Assembly (NCBI GenBank): GCA_030679025.1 | Contig: JAUXTV010000157.1 | Location: 1 to 11,736 of the forward strand | From: Candidatus Woesearchaeota archaeon | GTDB taxonomy: Archaea > Nanobdellota > Nanobdellia > SCGC-AAA011-G17 > UBA489 | DNA: 11,736 nucleotides | Direction of reading: 5' to 3' | Shown: positions 5,919 through 11,736 of the stretch, piece after piece | Layout of the letters: every line of letters begins with the position of its first letter | How positions within the stretch are numbered: position 1 is the first letter of the stretch | Notes under the pieces: generated by a model | The model's database searches: none | The model's input: the letters and a program-made list of their open reading frames with translations, nothing else | Told to the model about the DNA's origin: nothing | Made by a program: the position numbers and the translations under genes

Positions 5919-7172
5919 ATGTTTACTACTTGGATAATATGGTTTATGTACTTTGCATCCTTGTATTTTGTATCTTTTTGGTTGCTTATATTCCTAGAAA
6001 AGGGAGTAAAAGAAGAAAAAAAGCATCCTAAGAATCTGCCTTTTGTAACAATCTGTATTCCTGCGTGGAATGAAGAGGAATGTATTGCTAAAACAGTTAG
6101 ATCTGCACTAAATCTTAATTATCCTATTGAGAAGCGAGAGATTCTCTGTATAGACCATAGTTCTCAAGATCGTACAGCAGAAATTTTAAAATCATTCGGC
6201 AATAAAATCAAAGTCATCACTCTCAAGCGTAATCCTGGTGATAGAAAAGGCGCGGCAGTAAACGCTGGACTTAAAGTAGCAAAGGGAGAGCTATTTATTT
6301 GTCTAGATGCTGATTCATATGTTACGCCAAATGCACTAAAAATTATGCTGCCCTACTTTGAAGAAAAAGATGTTGCTTCTGTGCTTCCTTTAATGAAACT
6401 TAAAGAAAAAAACACATTTATGAGAAAAATACAGGCTATAGAATATCTTGTTAATTTCTTTATTAAGAAAATCGTTGGTCTAGTCGATTGTATTCATGTC
6501 ACACCAGGTCCATTTGGAGCCTATAAGACAGCTGTATTACGAAAGGTGGGCGGATTTGATCCAACAAACTTAACAGAAGATCAGGAAATGGCAATGCGTT
6601 TGCAAAAAGAAAACTATAAAATTGTTCAATTGCTTGATGCTGAAGTCTTTACTACAGCTCCAAAGAATTACAAAGAATTTTATCAGCAAAGAAATCGTTG
6701 GTATCAAGGAAGTGTTTTCAATCTAATAAAATATAGAAAGATGTTATTTAATACAAAATATGGGGAATTAGGAATGTTCCATATGCCTATGATTGCAGTC
6801 TCAGCAGGTTTATCTATTTTTTTCGCTATATTTGTAGTATATAATCACATGATCCGGCCTCTATTTAATAAATTATATGACGCAAGCTATATTAATTTTA
6901 ATATACCATTTATGGTTGGAAGAAAAGCAGAGTTGTTTTCTCTATTGGATTTAGATTACACATTTCTCTTTTTCCTAGTTGCCTTGCTGTTAGGAGGAAT
7001 CACATGGATTGTGTTGGCTCATAAGTATACAAAAGAAAAATGGACAGTAAAAAGAATGACATTTATCCCAGTATATCTCTTAGTCTATCCATTCTTAATG
7101 TCTCTAGCATGGATGGGTGTAGCGATGAATTTAGCAAGAAGAAAAAATGTCCAGTGGCATAAAGCAAAATGA
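5919..7172 (+). CDS. Processive-type family 2 glycosyltransferase, membrane-bound
   Basis: 417 aa. A first membrane helix spans about 4-26, then a cytoplasmic GT-A domain (about 40-265) beginning VTICIPAWNEEE. The nucleotide-sugar site is marked by D79 (LCIDHSSQD) and the DAD triad at 130-132 (CLDADSYV). TED at 219-221 supplies the catalytic base. QQRNRW at 256-261 is the Q-x-x-R-W motif of processive synthases such as hyaluronan, cellulose and poly-GlcNAc synthases. C-terminal helices lie near 288-308, 346-366 and 382-404. It therefore probably extends or transfers sugars at the membrane for surface polysaccharide or lipid glycosylation; donor and product cannot be told. It leads a three-gene operon and overlaps the next gene as ATGA. 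Dolichyl-phosphate-type non-processive GT2s usually lack the Q-x-x-R-W motif. Confidence 0.88.
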   Translation: MFTTWIIWFMYFASLYFVSFWLLIFLEKGVKEEKKHPKNLPFVTICIPAWNEEECIAKTVRSALNLNYPIEKREILCIDHSSQDRTAEILKSFGNKIKVITLKRNPGDRKGAAVNAGLKVAKGELFICLDADSYVTPNALKIMLPYFEEKDVASVLPLMKLKEKNTFMRKIQAIEYLVNFFIKKIVGLVDCIHVTPGPFGAYKTAVLRKVGGFDPTNLTEDQEMAMRLQKENYKIVQLLDAEVFTTAPKNYKEFYQQRNRWYQGSVFNLIKYRKMLFNTKYGELGMFHMPMIAVSAGLSIFFAIFVVYNHMIRPLFNKLYDASYINFNIPFMVGRKAELFSLLDLDYTFLFFLVALLLGGITWIVLAHKYTKEKWTVKRMTFIPVYLLVYPFLMSLAWMGVAMNLARRKNVQWHKAK

Positions 7173-7858
7173 CAATAGATCGAAAAGTATATGTAAAAAA
7201 GCATCTCGCAGCATTAGCGATCACACTTATAGTATTTACTATTGGTATCATGATTGGTCTGCAAGTCAGTGATTCAAGAATTAGTGCAATAACAAATACT
7301 GCAAGGCTTCAGCGTGTACAGTTTGAAAGTTTACAATTGCAATATGCTTTTTTGAACACTGCGCAGAACACGAGTTGTACGGCATTTACGACAGCTTTGG
7401 ATCAGAATGTCTATGCTCTTGAAAATGCAAGAACAAAATTAGAAAGCTATATAGAAGATGCTAAAGATGAAGAAGAGTTTATAATTGCAAAAAGAGAATA
7501 TATGATTACTGAATTAAGATATTGGTTGTTAGCGCAGCAAGCAAAAAAAGTATGTGAAAAAGAGAGTGTGTCTGTGCTCTTCTTCTATGAAAGAAATCAA
7601 CTATGTGAAGATTGCAATACACAGGGAATTATTTTAACCTATTTGAAAGAAAAATTTAAGGAAAAATTATTAGTATTTTCTTTAGATGCTGATTTGGAAG
7701 ACCCCATGATAGACTTAGTAAAAGATAATTATAACATTACAGAGATACCGTCAATAGTTGTTGAAGAAAAAGTATTTGTAGGGTTCACAACAAAGGAACC
7801 ACTAGAAAAAGAGATTTGTAAAAACTTTAAAACAAGTATGCAAGAATGTCAGGAATAA
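7169..7858 (+). CDS. Membrane-anchored coiled-coil protein with thioredoxin-like domain (CxxC)
   Basis: 229 aa. One N-terminal membrane helix spans about 12-31. A helical, probably coiled-coil segment spans about 37-128. A C-terminal thioredoxin-like domain covers about 133-215. That domain starts with a strand (SVLFFYE) followed by C146-E-D-C149, the expected CxxC redox pair. TEIPSIVVEEKVFVGF follows with P194 in the cis-proline position, and a final helix closes the fold. Additional cysteines (C70, C129, C217, C227) could form disulfides. With the anchor first, the redox domain most likely faces outward and acts as an oxidase or disulfide reductase for surface proteins; orientation is inferred. 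It is translationally coupled at both ends: ATGA with the glycosyltransferase and a 13-nt overlap with the next gene. I do not know a named family with this exact architecture. Confidence 0.72.
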   Translation: MTIDRKVYVKKHLAALAITLIVFTIGIMIGLQVSDSRISAITNTARLQRVQFESLQLQYAFLNTAQNTSCTAFTTALDQNVYALENARTKLESYIEDAKDEEEFIIAKREYMITELRYWLLAQQAKKVCEKESVSVLFFYERNQLCEDCNTQGIILTYLKEKFKEKLLVFSLDADLEDPMIDLVKDNYNITEIPSIVVEEKVFVGFTTKEPLEKEICKNFKTSMQECQE

Positions 7859-8463
7859 AAAAAGAAGACAGAAGTAGATCAAAGATAGACTTAATTGTAT
7901 TTATTGTAGCCATAATCTTCTTTCTCTTCGTTATAATATATTGTGTGCAGACCAATTTTAATTATTATATCGCAGATAGCGTTATATTCATAGGGCTAAG
8001 CACCATCTTGTTTGTATTCTATAAGCAATGGCGATTAAATGCTTTTACTTTTTTTGCTCTTATCCTGGGATTTATATTGCATGATTTAGGAGCATTTAGA
8101 TTCTATGCTAGTTCACCAGTGCCTGTAGAATGGGATGTAGTAACTCATCTTTGGGGAATATTTGCTGTTACATTGTTTATTTATAATATAGTGCTGGATC
8201 TAACTAAAAAAAGCCATCATGTGTTTCTTTTTTTCGTAGTTATTTTAGCAGGATTAGGCTTCGGAGTTTTGATTGAATTTTTAGAATTTTATGGGTTCAT
8301 GACTACTGGATTTGGGGAAGGATTCTTTGGACGTGGATTTGGTGATTTTGATCCATCAATAGTCAGTTCTGATTATATAGATACTATTCAAGACTTGTTT
8401 TGGAATTTTGTTGGAGCTACAATAGGCTTTATTGTCAGTTTTTTTAGAGAGAAAAAGAGTTAA
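7846..8463 (+). CDS. Polytopic membrane protein, DUF2238/VanZ-like
   Basis: 205 aa with about six hydrophobic segments (near 14-34, 43-59, 66-84, 100-118, 126-146 and 183-200). Polar residues sit in conserved-looking intramembrane patterns: H79-D80 in LHDLGAFRFY, WDVVTHLWG (D97, H101), E144 and E147 in LIEFLEF, and D178/D183/N187 in YIDTIQDLFWNFVGA. The histidine, the WD-x3-H pair and the late D-x3-N-x2-GA motif recall DUF2238 (YjdF) and the wider VanZ-like group, whose biochemistry is poorly known. A Gly/Phe-rich loop (about 154-168) lies between helices 5 and 6. It ends the glycosyltransferase operon, so a role with lipid-linked or surface glycan is plausible but inferred. Its TAA overlaps the stop of convergent ScpB in the sequence TTAA. 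Confidence 0.65.
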   Translation: MSGIKKEDRSRSKIDLIVFIVAIIFFLFVIIYCVQTNFNYYIADSVIFIGLSTILFVFYKQWRLNAFTFFALILGFILHDLGAFRFYASSPVPVEWDVVTHLWGIFAVTLFIYNIVLDLTKKSHHVFLFFVVILAGLGFGVLIEFLEFYGFMTTGFGEGFFGRGFGDFDPSIVSSDYIDTIQDLFWNFVGATIGFIVSFFREKKS

Positions 8464-9137
8464 TCTGAAGAAGTGGTCTCATCTGGATTTTCTGTAGGTA
8501 AAGATTCTTGTTGGGGAGTTTCAGGAGCTATTGATGATTGCTGTTCTATAGGTGGAGATGATTCAGGAATAGAAGCTTGTGGAGTCGATTCGGGTGCTGC
8601 TGTTGGTTGAGTTTCGCTTGCAGCTGGTTGATTTTGCAAAGATTCGGGAATCTTAATGTTCTTGAATTGCTCCTTGACTTCTTCTGCAGCAGTGTCAAAA
8701 TAATTATAAAATTGGGGAGTTAATTTAATTAATCTGCTTCTTCCTTGTTTTTCAGTGACAATCAAATTTTGTTCCTTTAAAATCTTAATATGATCATAAG
8801 CTTTGTTGCCTCGAATTTTAATAATTTCATGTTGTAAGACTGGTTGTTTGTAAGCAATCACAGCTAAAGTTTTAGTAGTTGGAGAATCCATCTCAGAATC
8901 AGCCATAAGTTTGTTTGCTAAATAACCGTAATCTTTTTTGATGTTCAGCTTAACCATGTCATCTTGATGAACTAAAGTTAAAGCACTATCGCGTTGTTCA
9001 TAATCTTTTTTTAATTCTTCTAGAAGATCTTTAACATAACCGACAGATCCTATTTCGCATACTTTTGCAATCTCTTCAAGACCCATAAAGCGTCCTGTCG
9101 TGAACAAAATTGCTTCCACTTTGTGTTTATCACTCAT
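8460..9137 (-). CDS. scpB: ScpB, SMC-kleisin complex winged-helix subunit, with disordered tail
   Basis: 225 aa. Residues 3-160 are ScpB: the first winged helix begins KVEAILFTTGRFMGLEEIA, and the signature TLAVIAYKQPVLQHEIIKIRG lies at 90-110 (two short pieces quoted as one motif region). The second winged helix ends at about 141. ScpB dimers clamp the kleisin ScpA and help SMC condense and segregate chromosomes. Residues 165-225 form a low-complexity tail of P, S, E, Q and T, probably disordered. ScpB usually neighbours ScpA, which is absent here; instead the ATG sits inside the end of aRF1 (ATGAGTGA, 8-nt overlap), so translation is probably coupled to termination of aRF1. Confidence 0.93.
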   Translation of the reverse strand: MSDKHKVEAILFTTGRFMGLEEIAKVCEIGSVGYVKDLLEELKKDYEQRDSALTLVHQDDMVKLNIKKDYGYLANKLMADSEMDSPTTKTLAVIAYKQPVLQHEIIKIRGNKAYDHIKILKEQNLIVTEKQGRSRLIKLTPQFYNYFDTAAEEVKEQFKNIKIPESLQNQPAASETQPTAAPESTPQASIPESSPPIEQQSSIAPETPQQESLPTENPDETTSSD

Positions 9138-10623
9138 AGTTGCCTACAGCAAAACGCAGAATAGCTGCTATACCGCCTAAATCACGTAATTGCTGTCCCT
9201 CTTGTGTATCTACAGATATTAATTGTAAAGCTGTTCCAGTAGATTGTGCCAAAGTTTCAATCTCTTGCATCTTTTTATCGTCATAATCTTCAGAAATAAG
9301 TACAAGTTCTACAGCGCCCAATTCTAAAACACGTCGCACTTCTTTTTCTCCATAGGTGGCTTTGTTAGGCTCTTTTGCGAGAAGAGTGAAAAACCTTTCC
9401 ATCACTTTCTTCTCTGCGATGATGCCTTCCTTTTGCAGGATGTCTGCGCTTTTTTCGACTAGATGATGCAATCCGCTTTCATCTGTATAGGTGAGATCCT
9501 GCACTGCTAGGATCTTCTTCTTCAATTCATTATTTAAATATTGCTGAAACTCTTCTTTCGTCGGTCCAGGTCCACCTAGGAGAATGCCTTTCAGGTTTTT
9601 CAAAGGTAAAAATTCTTTATTGCATAATTCTGATACTCGTTTGAAGAACTCAATAGCCATTCCGTGGATCAAACGTTCGAAACGCTGTGCTGAGTTATGA
9701 ACAAGAACGCCATTCGCGAAAAAGTTCCGGTGTTGCGTTGCTATATCAATGAGTTCAAAATTGCCTTTTTTCCTGTCTATAGATTTTATTCTTACTTTAT
9801 TTAATTGATGGTCAACTAAAAAGTCAGTCTTATGTAGTTGATCTGCTGTTTTTTCTTTAATGCCTTCTTTGTCATGAACAAAAAATGTATGATCTTTCGA
9901 AGCTAATAGTTTAGAATCTAAAAAAAATACTTCAATCATGTCATCTTTCGTTACTTTCCATGTGTCTAAACAAACAGAATGTTCTATCTTACCGGTTGTT
10001 CTATTGAATGAAAGAGGCTTATCACCGACACGAACATCTTTTATCGCTATAAGTTTTTCTCCTACAGATAACAATGTTTGAGGATGAAGACACTGACCAC
10101 CAGCTTTGAATTTACCAGGAACACCAGAGGTTAAATCTGTAAGTAAAGTAATCGAAGATCCTTTTAACAAACCAAGAGTAGCTTCACGTCTATCCACTAA
10201 AATAAGACCATAGACTTCTTTATGTTCCATCATATCTTCTAAAACGTCTATGACAAATCGCTGATCACAGCGGTAAAGACGCATATTCAAAGGTTCAGGA
10301 GGCTCAATACTCCAGATTTTGATGTCTACTTTCCCTTCTTGTGCCGCGACATTGCCGGCAAAAATAGCTAAGCCATGAACAGGAGTCTTCTTGAATAAGC
10401 GCAAATGACGAACACAGCGTTCCAAAGAGTCAATAACGTTGCCTCGAGTCTTCGCGTCTTTGATATTCTTCGCGGTACCTTGCTCTTCCTGTAAGTGACC
10501 TATAATTTTGTTCAAGTCATATCCAGCGGGAACATACACGGAAACAAGTTCTGTATGCCTTCCACGAATGTTTTTCAGTTCATTGATGAAACGCTTGAGT
10601 TCCTGTTTCTTGGCGATATCCAT
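9130..10623 (-). CDS. prf1: Peptide chain release factor aRF1 interrupted by a mini-intein
   Basis: Precursor of 497 aa; 364 aa after removing the intein (residues 178-310). aRF1 recognises all stop codons and triggers peptide release in the ribosome. Domain 1 (about 1-130) has GTAKNIKD at 49-56 and Y117-x-C119-x3-F123, corresponding to the TASNIKS and YxCxxxF stop-codon contacts of eRF1; D56 replaces the usual Ser of NIKS. Domain 2 carries the catalytic GGQ at 175-177 in GKFKAGGQ, followed after the intein by SAQRFERL. Domain 3 starts about 345 (LLGGPGPTKEEF) and ends GGIAAILRF. It is short: the zinc-binding minidomain expected between LISEDYDDK (about 442) and LQLISVDTQEG (467) is missing, explaining 364 rather than about 410-420 residues. 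TATA at 10646-10653 predicts a leaderless mRNA. Confidence 0.95.
   Translation of the reverse strand: MDIAKKQELKRFINELKNIRGRHTELVSVYVPAGYDLNKIIGHLQEEQGTAKNIKDAKTRGNVIDSLERCVRHLRLFKKTPVHGLAIFAGNVAAQEGKVDIKIWSIEPPEPLNMRLYRCDQRFVIDVLEDMMEHKEVYGLILVDRREATLGLLKGSSITLLTDLTSGVPGKFKAGGQCLHPQTLLSVGEKLIAIKDVRVGDKPLSFNRTTGKIEHSVCLDTWKVTKDDMIEVFFLDSKLLASKDHTFFVHDKEGIKEKTADQLHKTDFLVDHQLNKVRIKSIDRKKGNFELIDIATQHRNFFANGVLVHNSAQRFERLIHGMAIEFFKRVSELCNKEFLPLKNLKGILLGGPGPTKEEFQQYLNNELKKKILAVQDLTYTDESGLHHLVEKSADILQKEGIIAEKKVMERFFTLLAKEPNKATYGEKEVRRVLELGAVELVLISEDYDDKKMQEIETLAQSTGTALQLISVDTQEGQQLRDLGGIAAILRFAVGNYE
9694..10092 (-). mobile_element. Mini-intein (133 aa) inserted at GGQ/SAQ of aRF1
   Basis: Aligning aRF1 to the universal GGQSA sequence shows an in-frame insertion beginning at C178 and ending at N310, with native S311 as the +1 residue. 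Block A is CLHPQTLLSVGEKLIAI followed by VRVGDKPLSF. A block-B-like segment is LLASKDHTFFV, with H245 as the conserved histidine and Ser in place of the common Thr of TxxH. Blocks F/G are HRNFFANGVLVHN, with penultimate H309 and terminal N310. All chemistry for class 1 splicing (Cys1, block B His, HN, +1 Ser) is present. Only about 37 residues separate the B and F regions, with no LAGLIDADG or HNH motif, so the homing endonuclease is absent and it is probably fixed rather than mobile. Ends are exact to the residue. Confidence 0.93.
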
Positions 10624-10645
10624 AAAGAGATATGTCGTCAGGGAC

Positions 10646-10653
10646 TTTATAAA
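10646..10653 (-). promoter_or_regulatory. TATA box for the aRF1-scpB unit
   Basis: TTTATAAA, within the 10-bp palindrome CTTTATAAAG, centred about 27 bp before ATG 10623, so a leaderless mRNA is predicted. GGAC (10642-10645) and GTCC (10658-10661) flank it as a short inverted repeat, which could be an operator or chance. Confidence 0.65.
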
Positions 10654-10737
10654 GATTGTCCAAACAGAAAGCTGTTAAGTTAAAGGCTGCTATTTATTAG
10701 GAGAAATAGATGGATTGATTTAATTAAGATGGTCTAC

Positions 10738-11517
10738 TCAGTCTTTAATTTTTCTTTTAGAAAAAAATTCTCTCAACTTTTTTATGTTGAAAATATCAAT
10801 TTTAATACCTAATTTTTTAATAAGCTGCCTAGCTTTTTGTTCACCGCCTACGTAGTCAAAAATTTTATTTACATTTCTTTTAAATCTCCATTTTTCTAGG
10901 TTAGGTAATTGTTCTAGTAATAATCGTACTTCTCTCGTTATAGGGGGTTTGAATCCGACGGAGACAAAACGTAAACATGCAAAAAGATTTCCTGGATGAG
11001 CTTTATACCCTGTGATAGTTAAGCGTAGTTGTCTATTTTTTAAATCTTTCAATGCGCTTGGAAGAGCAATCAAATTCTTTCGGATATTTTTATCGAGGTA
11101 ATCAGTAAGAGGTATAGCAAACCCATTAATTGTAAAAGCAGAATTTTCTTTTAAATTTTGCAGAACATTTGATTTATGGCTTCGATGAATATCTAAAACT
11201 AGATAATCGGTAATTGATTTAGGCTTAGAGACTAACTTCTTCTTTAATACGATTTCATTTTTTCTGCGAATTTTTCCATAAACAAATTTATAACTTCTGA
11301 GATCCTTAACAAATTTGTCTGAATCTCCAATAAACAGGAGGTCATAATCTCTTTGAGGAAGTGATTTTTTGAACAGGTCATAATAAATAGCATTTCGAGC
11401 TGCTCCCCCAATAACATAAACTTTAGTTTTACGAGGAATACATAATATAACCTCTTTCAAAATTTCTGCTATTTTGCCATCTCTGGTAAAAACTCTTGTA
11501 TTGTTATTTAAGTGCAT
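10738..11517 (-). CDS. Class II CCA-adding/poly(A) polymerase head-like nucleotidyltransferase
   Basis: 259 aa. VYVIGGAARNAI (33-44) matches the GG-x2-RN/D entry of class II tRNA nucleotidyltransferases. QRDYDLLFIGD follows with the metal ligands D57 and D59. D109 in LVLDIHRS may be the third. Later family landmarks appear in order: NSAFTINGFAIPL (125-137; usual form RRDFTINALA), ALKDLKNRQLRL (155-166; usual LxDL...LR) and HPGNLFACLRFVSV (174-187; usual P.R.LRA.RF). The C-terminal two-thirds of a full CCA enzyme is reduced to about 70 residues. Archaea normally use the unrelated class I CCA enzyme, so this is either horizontally acquired or an archaeal paralogue with another substrate. Whether it is active, and on what RNA or metabolite, is unknown. 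It has its own TATA box at 11541-11550. Confidence 0.75.
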   Translation of the reverse strand: MHLNNNTRVFTRDGKIAEILKEVILCIPRKTKVYVIGGAARNAIYYDLFKKSLPQRDYDLLFIGDSDKFVKDLRSYKFVYGKIRRKNEIVLKKKLVSKPKSITDYLVLDIHRSHKSNVLQNLKENSAFTINGFAIPLTDYLDKNIRKNLIALPSALKDLKNRQLRLTITGYKAHPGNLFACLRFVSVGFKPPITREVRLLLEQLPNLEKWRFKRNVNKIFDYVGGEQKARQLIKKLGIKIDIFNIKKLREFFSKRKIKD

Positions 11518-11540
11518 AACATTTCATATACCTACTCATT

Positions 11541-11550
11541 TAATAAATAT
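11541..11550 (-). promoter_or_regulatory. TATA box of the class II nucleotidyltransferase-like gene
   Basis: Minus strand reads ATATTTATTA, centred about 28 bp before ATG 11517, so the mRNA is predicted leaderless. It fills most of the 45-nt gap after the upstream membrane-protein gene. Confidence 0.55.
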
Positions 11551-11562
11551 TCCTTTTAAAAA

Positions 11563-11736
11563 CTACCTATTTTTAAAATTTTGATTTAGGTGACCAATTA
11601 AATAGCTGATTATCACAACTCCAAAAATGAATAGTATAATGCTTAACAGATTATGCGTGTTTTGAGGGATTGTTGCAATAATAAATCCTGTTATTGGTGA
11701 AATAGGTAAAGTAAAAGAAGATATAATAAAAATAAA
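11563..11736 (-). CDS. C-terminal fragment of a membrane protein, cut by the window edge
   Basis: An open frame of 57 codons plus TAG runs in from the window end with no stop. It reads FIFIISSFTLPISPITGFI at the edge, then a second hydrophobic helix LLSIILFIFGVVIISYLIG and a polar tail ending NQNFKNR. Two membrane segments followed by a short polar, Asn/Arg-ending tail fit the C-terminus of a polytopic protein. The hydrophobic pattern and clean end favour a real gene over chance, although AT-rich DNA easily produces such runs of I, F and L. Family not recognised. The gene is in tandem with the nucleotidyltransferase downstream, 45 nt away. Confidence 0.55.
   Translation of the reverse strand, partial: FIFIISSFTLPISPITGFIIATIPQNTHNLLSIILFIFGVVIISYLIGHLNQNFKNR

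Noticed and set aside
9694..10092. Intein carrying a homing endonuclease
   Set aside because: Only about 37 residues lie between splicing blocks and no LAGLIDADG or HNH motif is present; it is a mini-intein.
9130..10623. Stop-codon reassignment implied by NIKD in aRF1
   Set aside because: PCNA, TFS, Rpo11 and the HtrA-like protein end at TAA or TAG exactly where the families end, so these codons act as stops.
10495..10683. Plus-strand 62-codon frame over the aRF1 start
   Set aside because: Antisense shadow of conserved aRF1 domain 1 and its promoter, with no recognisable protein features.
10624..10737. Small RNA or tRNA gene in the aRF1 upstream gap
   Set aside because: No cloverleaf or stable hairpin is visible; the recognisable content is the aRF1 TATA box with short inverted repeats.

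Overview
The window looks archaeal. It carries PCNA, transcription factor S, RNA polymerase subunit Rpo11 (RpoL), MBF1, an aRF1-type release factor with a GGQ motif, an ER/archaeal-type signal peptidase and a METTL5-like methyltransferase. Most transcription units have a TATA box about 26-28 bp before the ATG and so no room for a leader. The DNA is AT-rich, the genes are compact and often overlap by 4 nt, and several families are trimmed. Together these fit a DPANN-type archaeon (Woesearchaeota/Pacearchaeota-like). That lineage is inference; no rRNA is present.

Layout. 64-927 (+): a membrane-anchored, coiled-coil HtrA-like serine protease. 928-1090: a gene-poor gap. 1121-2664 (+): a two-gene unit of a winged-helix protein and a nucleotidyltransferase, resembling a toxin-antitoxin pair. 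2680-5832 (-): an information-processing cluster read as MBF1, METTL5-like methyltransferase, Rpo11, signal peptidase, TFS, PCNA. Extra promoters probably lie before Rpo11 and PCNA. 5833-5918: a divergent promoter region with a palindrome. 5919-8463 (+): an overlapping three-gene operon of a processive GT2 glycosyltransferase, a membrane-anchored thioredoxin-like protein and a DUF2238/VanZ-like membrane protein. 8460-10623 (-): aRF1 followed by ScpB, overlapping by 8 nt. 10738-11517 (-): a protein resembling the head of class II CCA-adding/poly(A) polymerases. 11563-11736 (-): the C-terminal end of a membrane protein cut by the window edge.

The main discovery is in aRF1. A 133-residue mini-intein sits exactly between the catalytic GGQ and the following conserved SAQ, so no competent release factor can exist until the protein splices itself. 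The same aRF1 has NIKD in place of the NIKS stop-codon-recognition motif and lacks the C-domain minidomain. Its own TGA stop lies inside the start of scpB. TAA, TAG and TGA all end recognisable proteins here, so the code appears standard despite the NIKD change.
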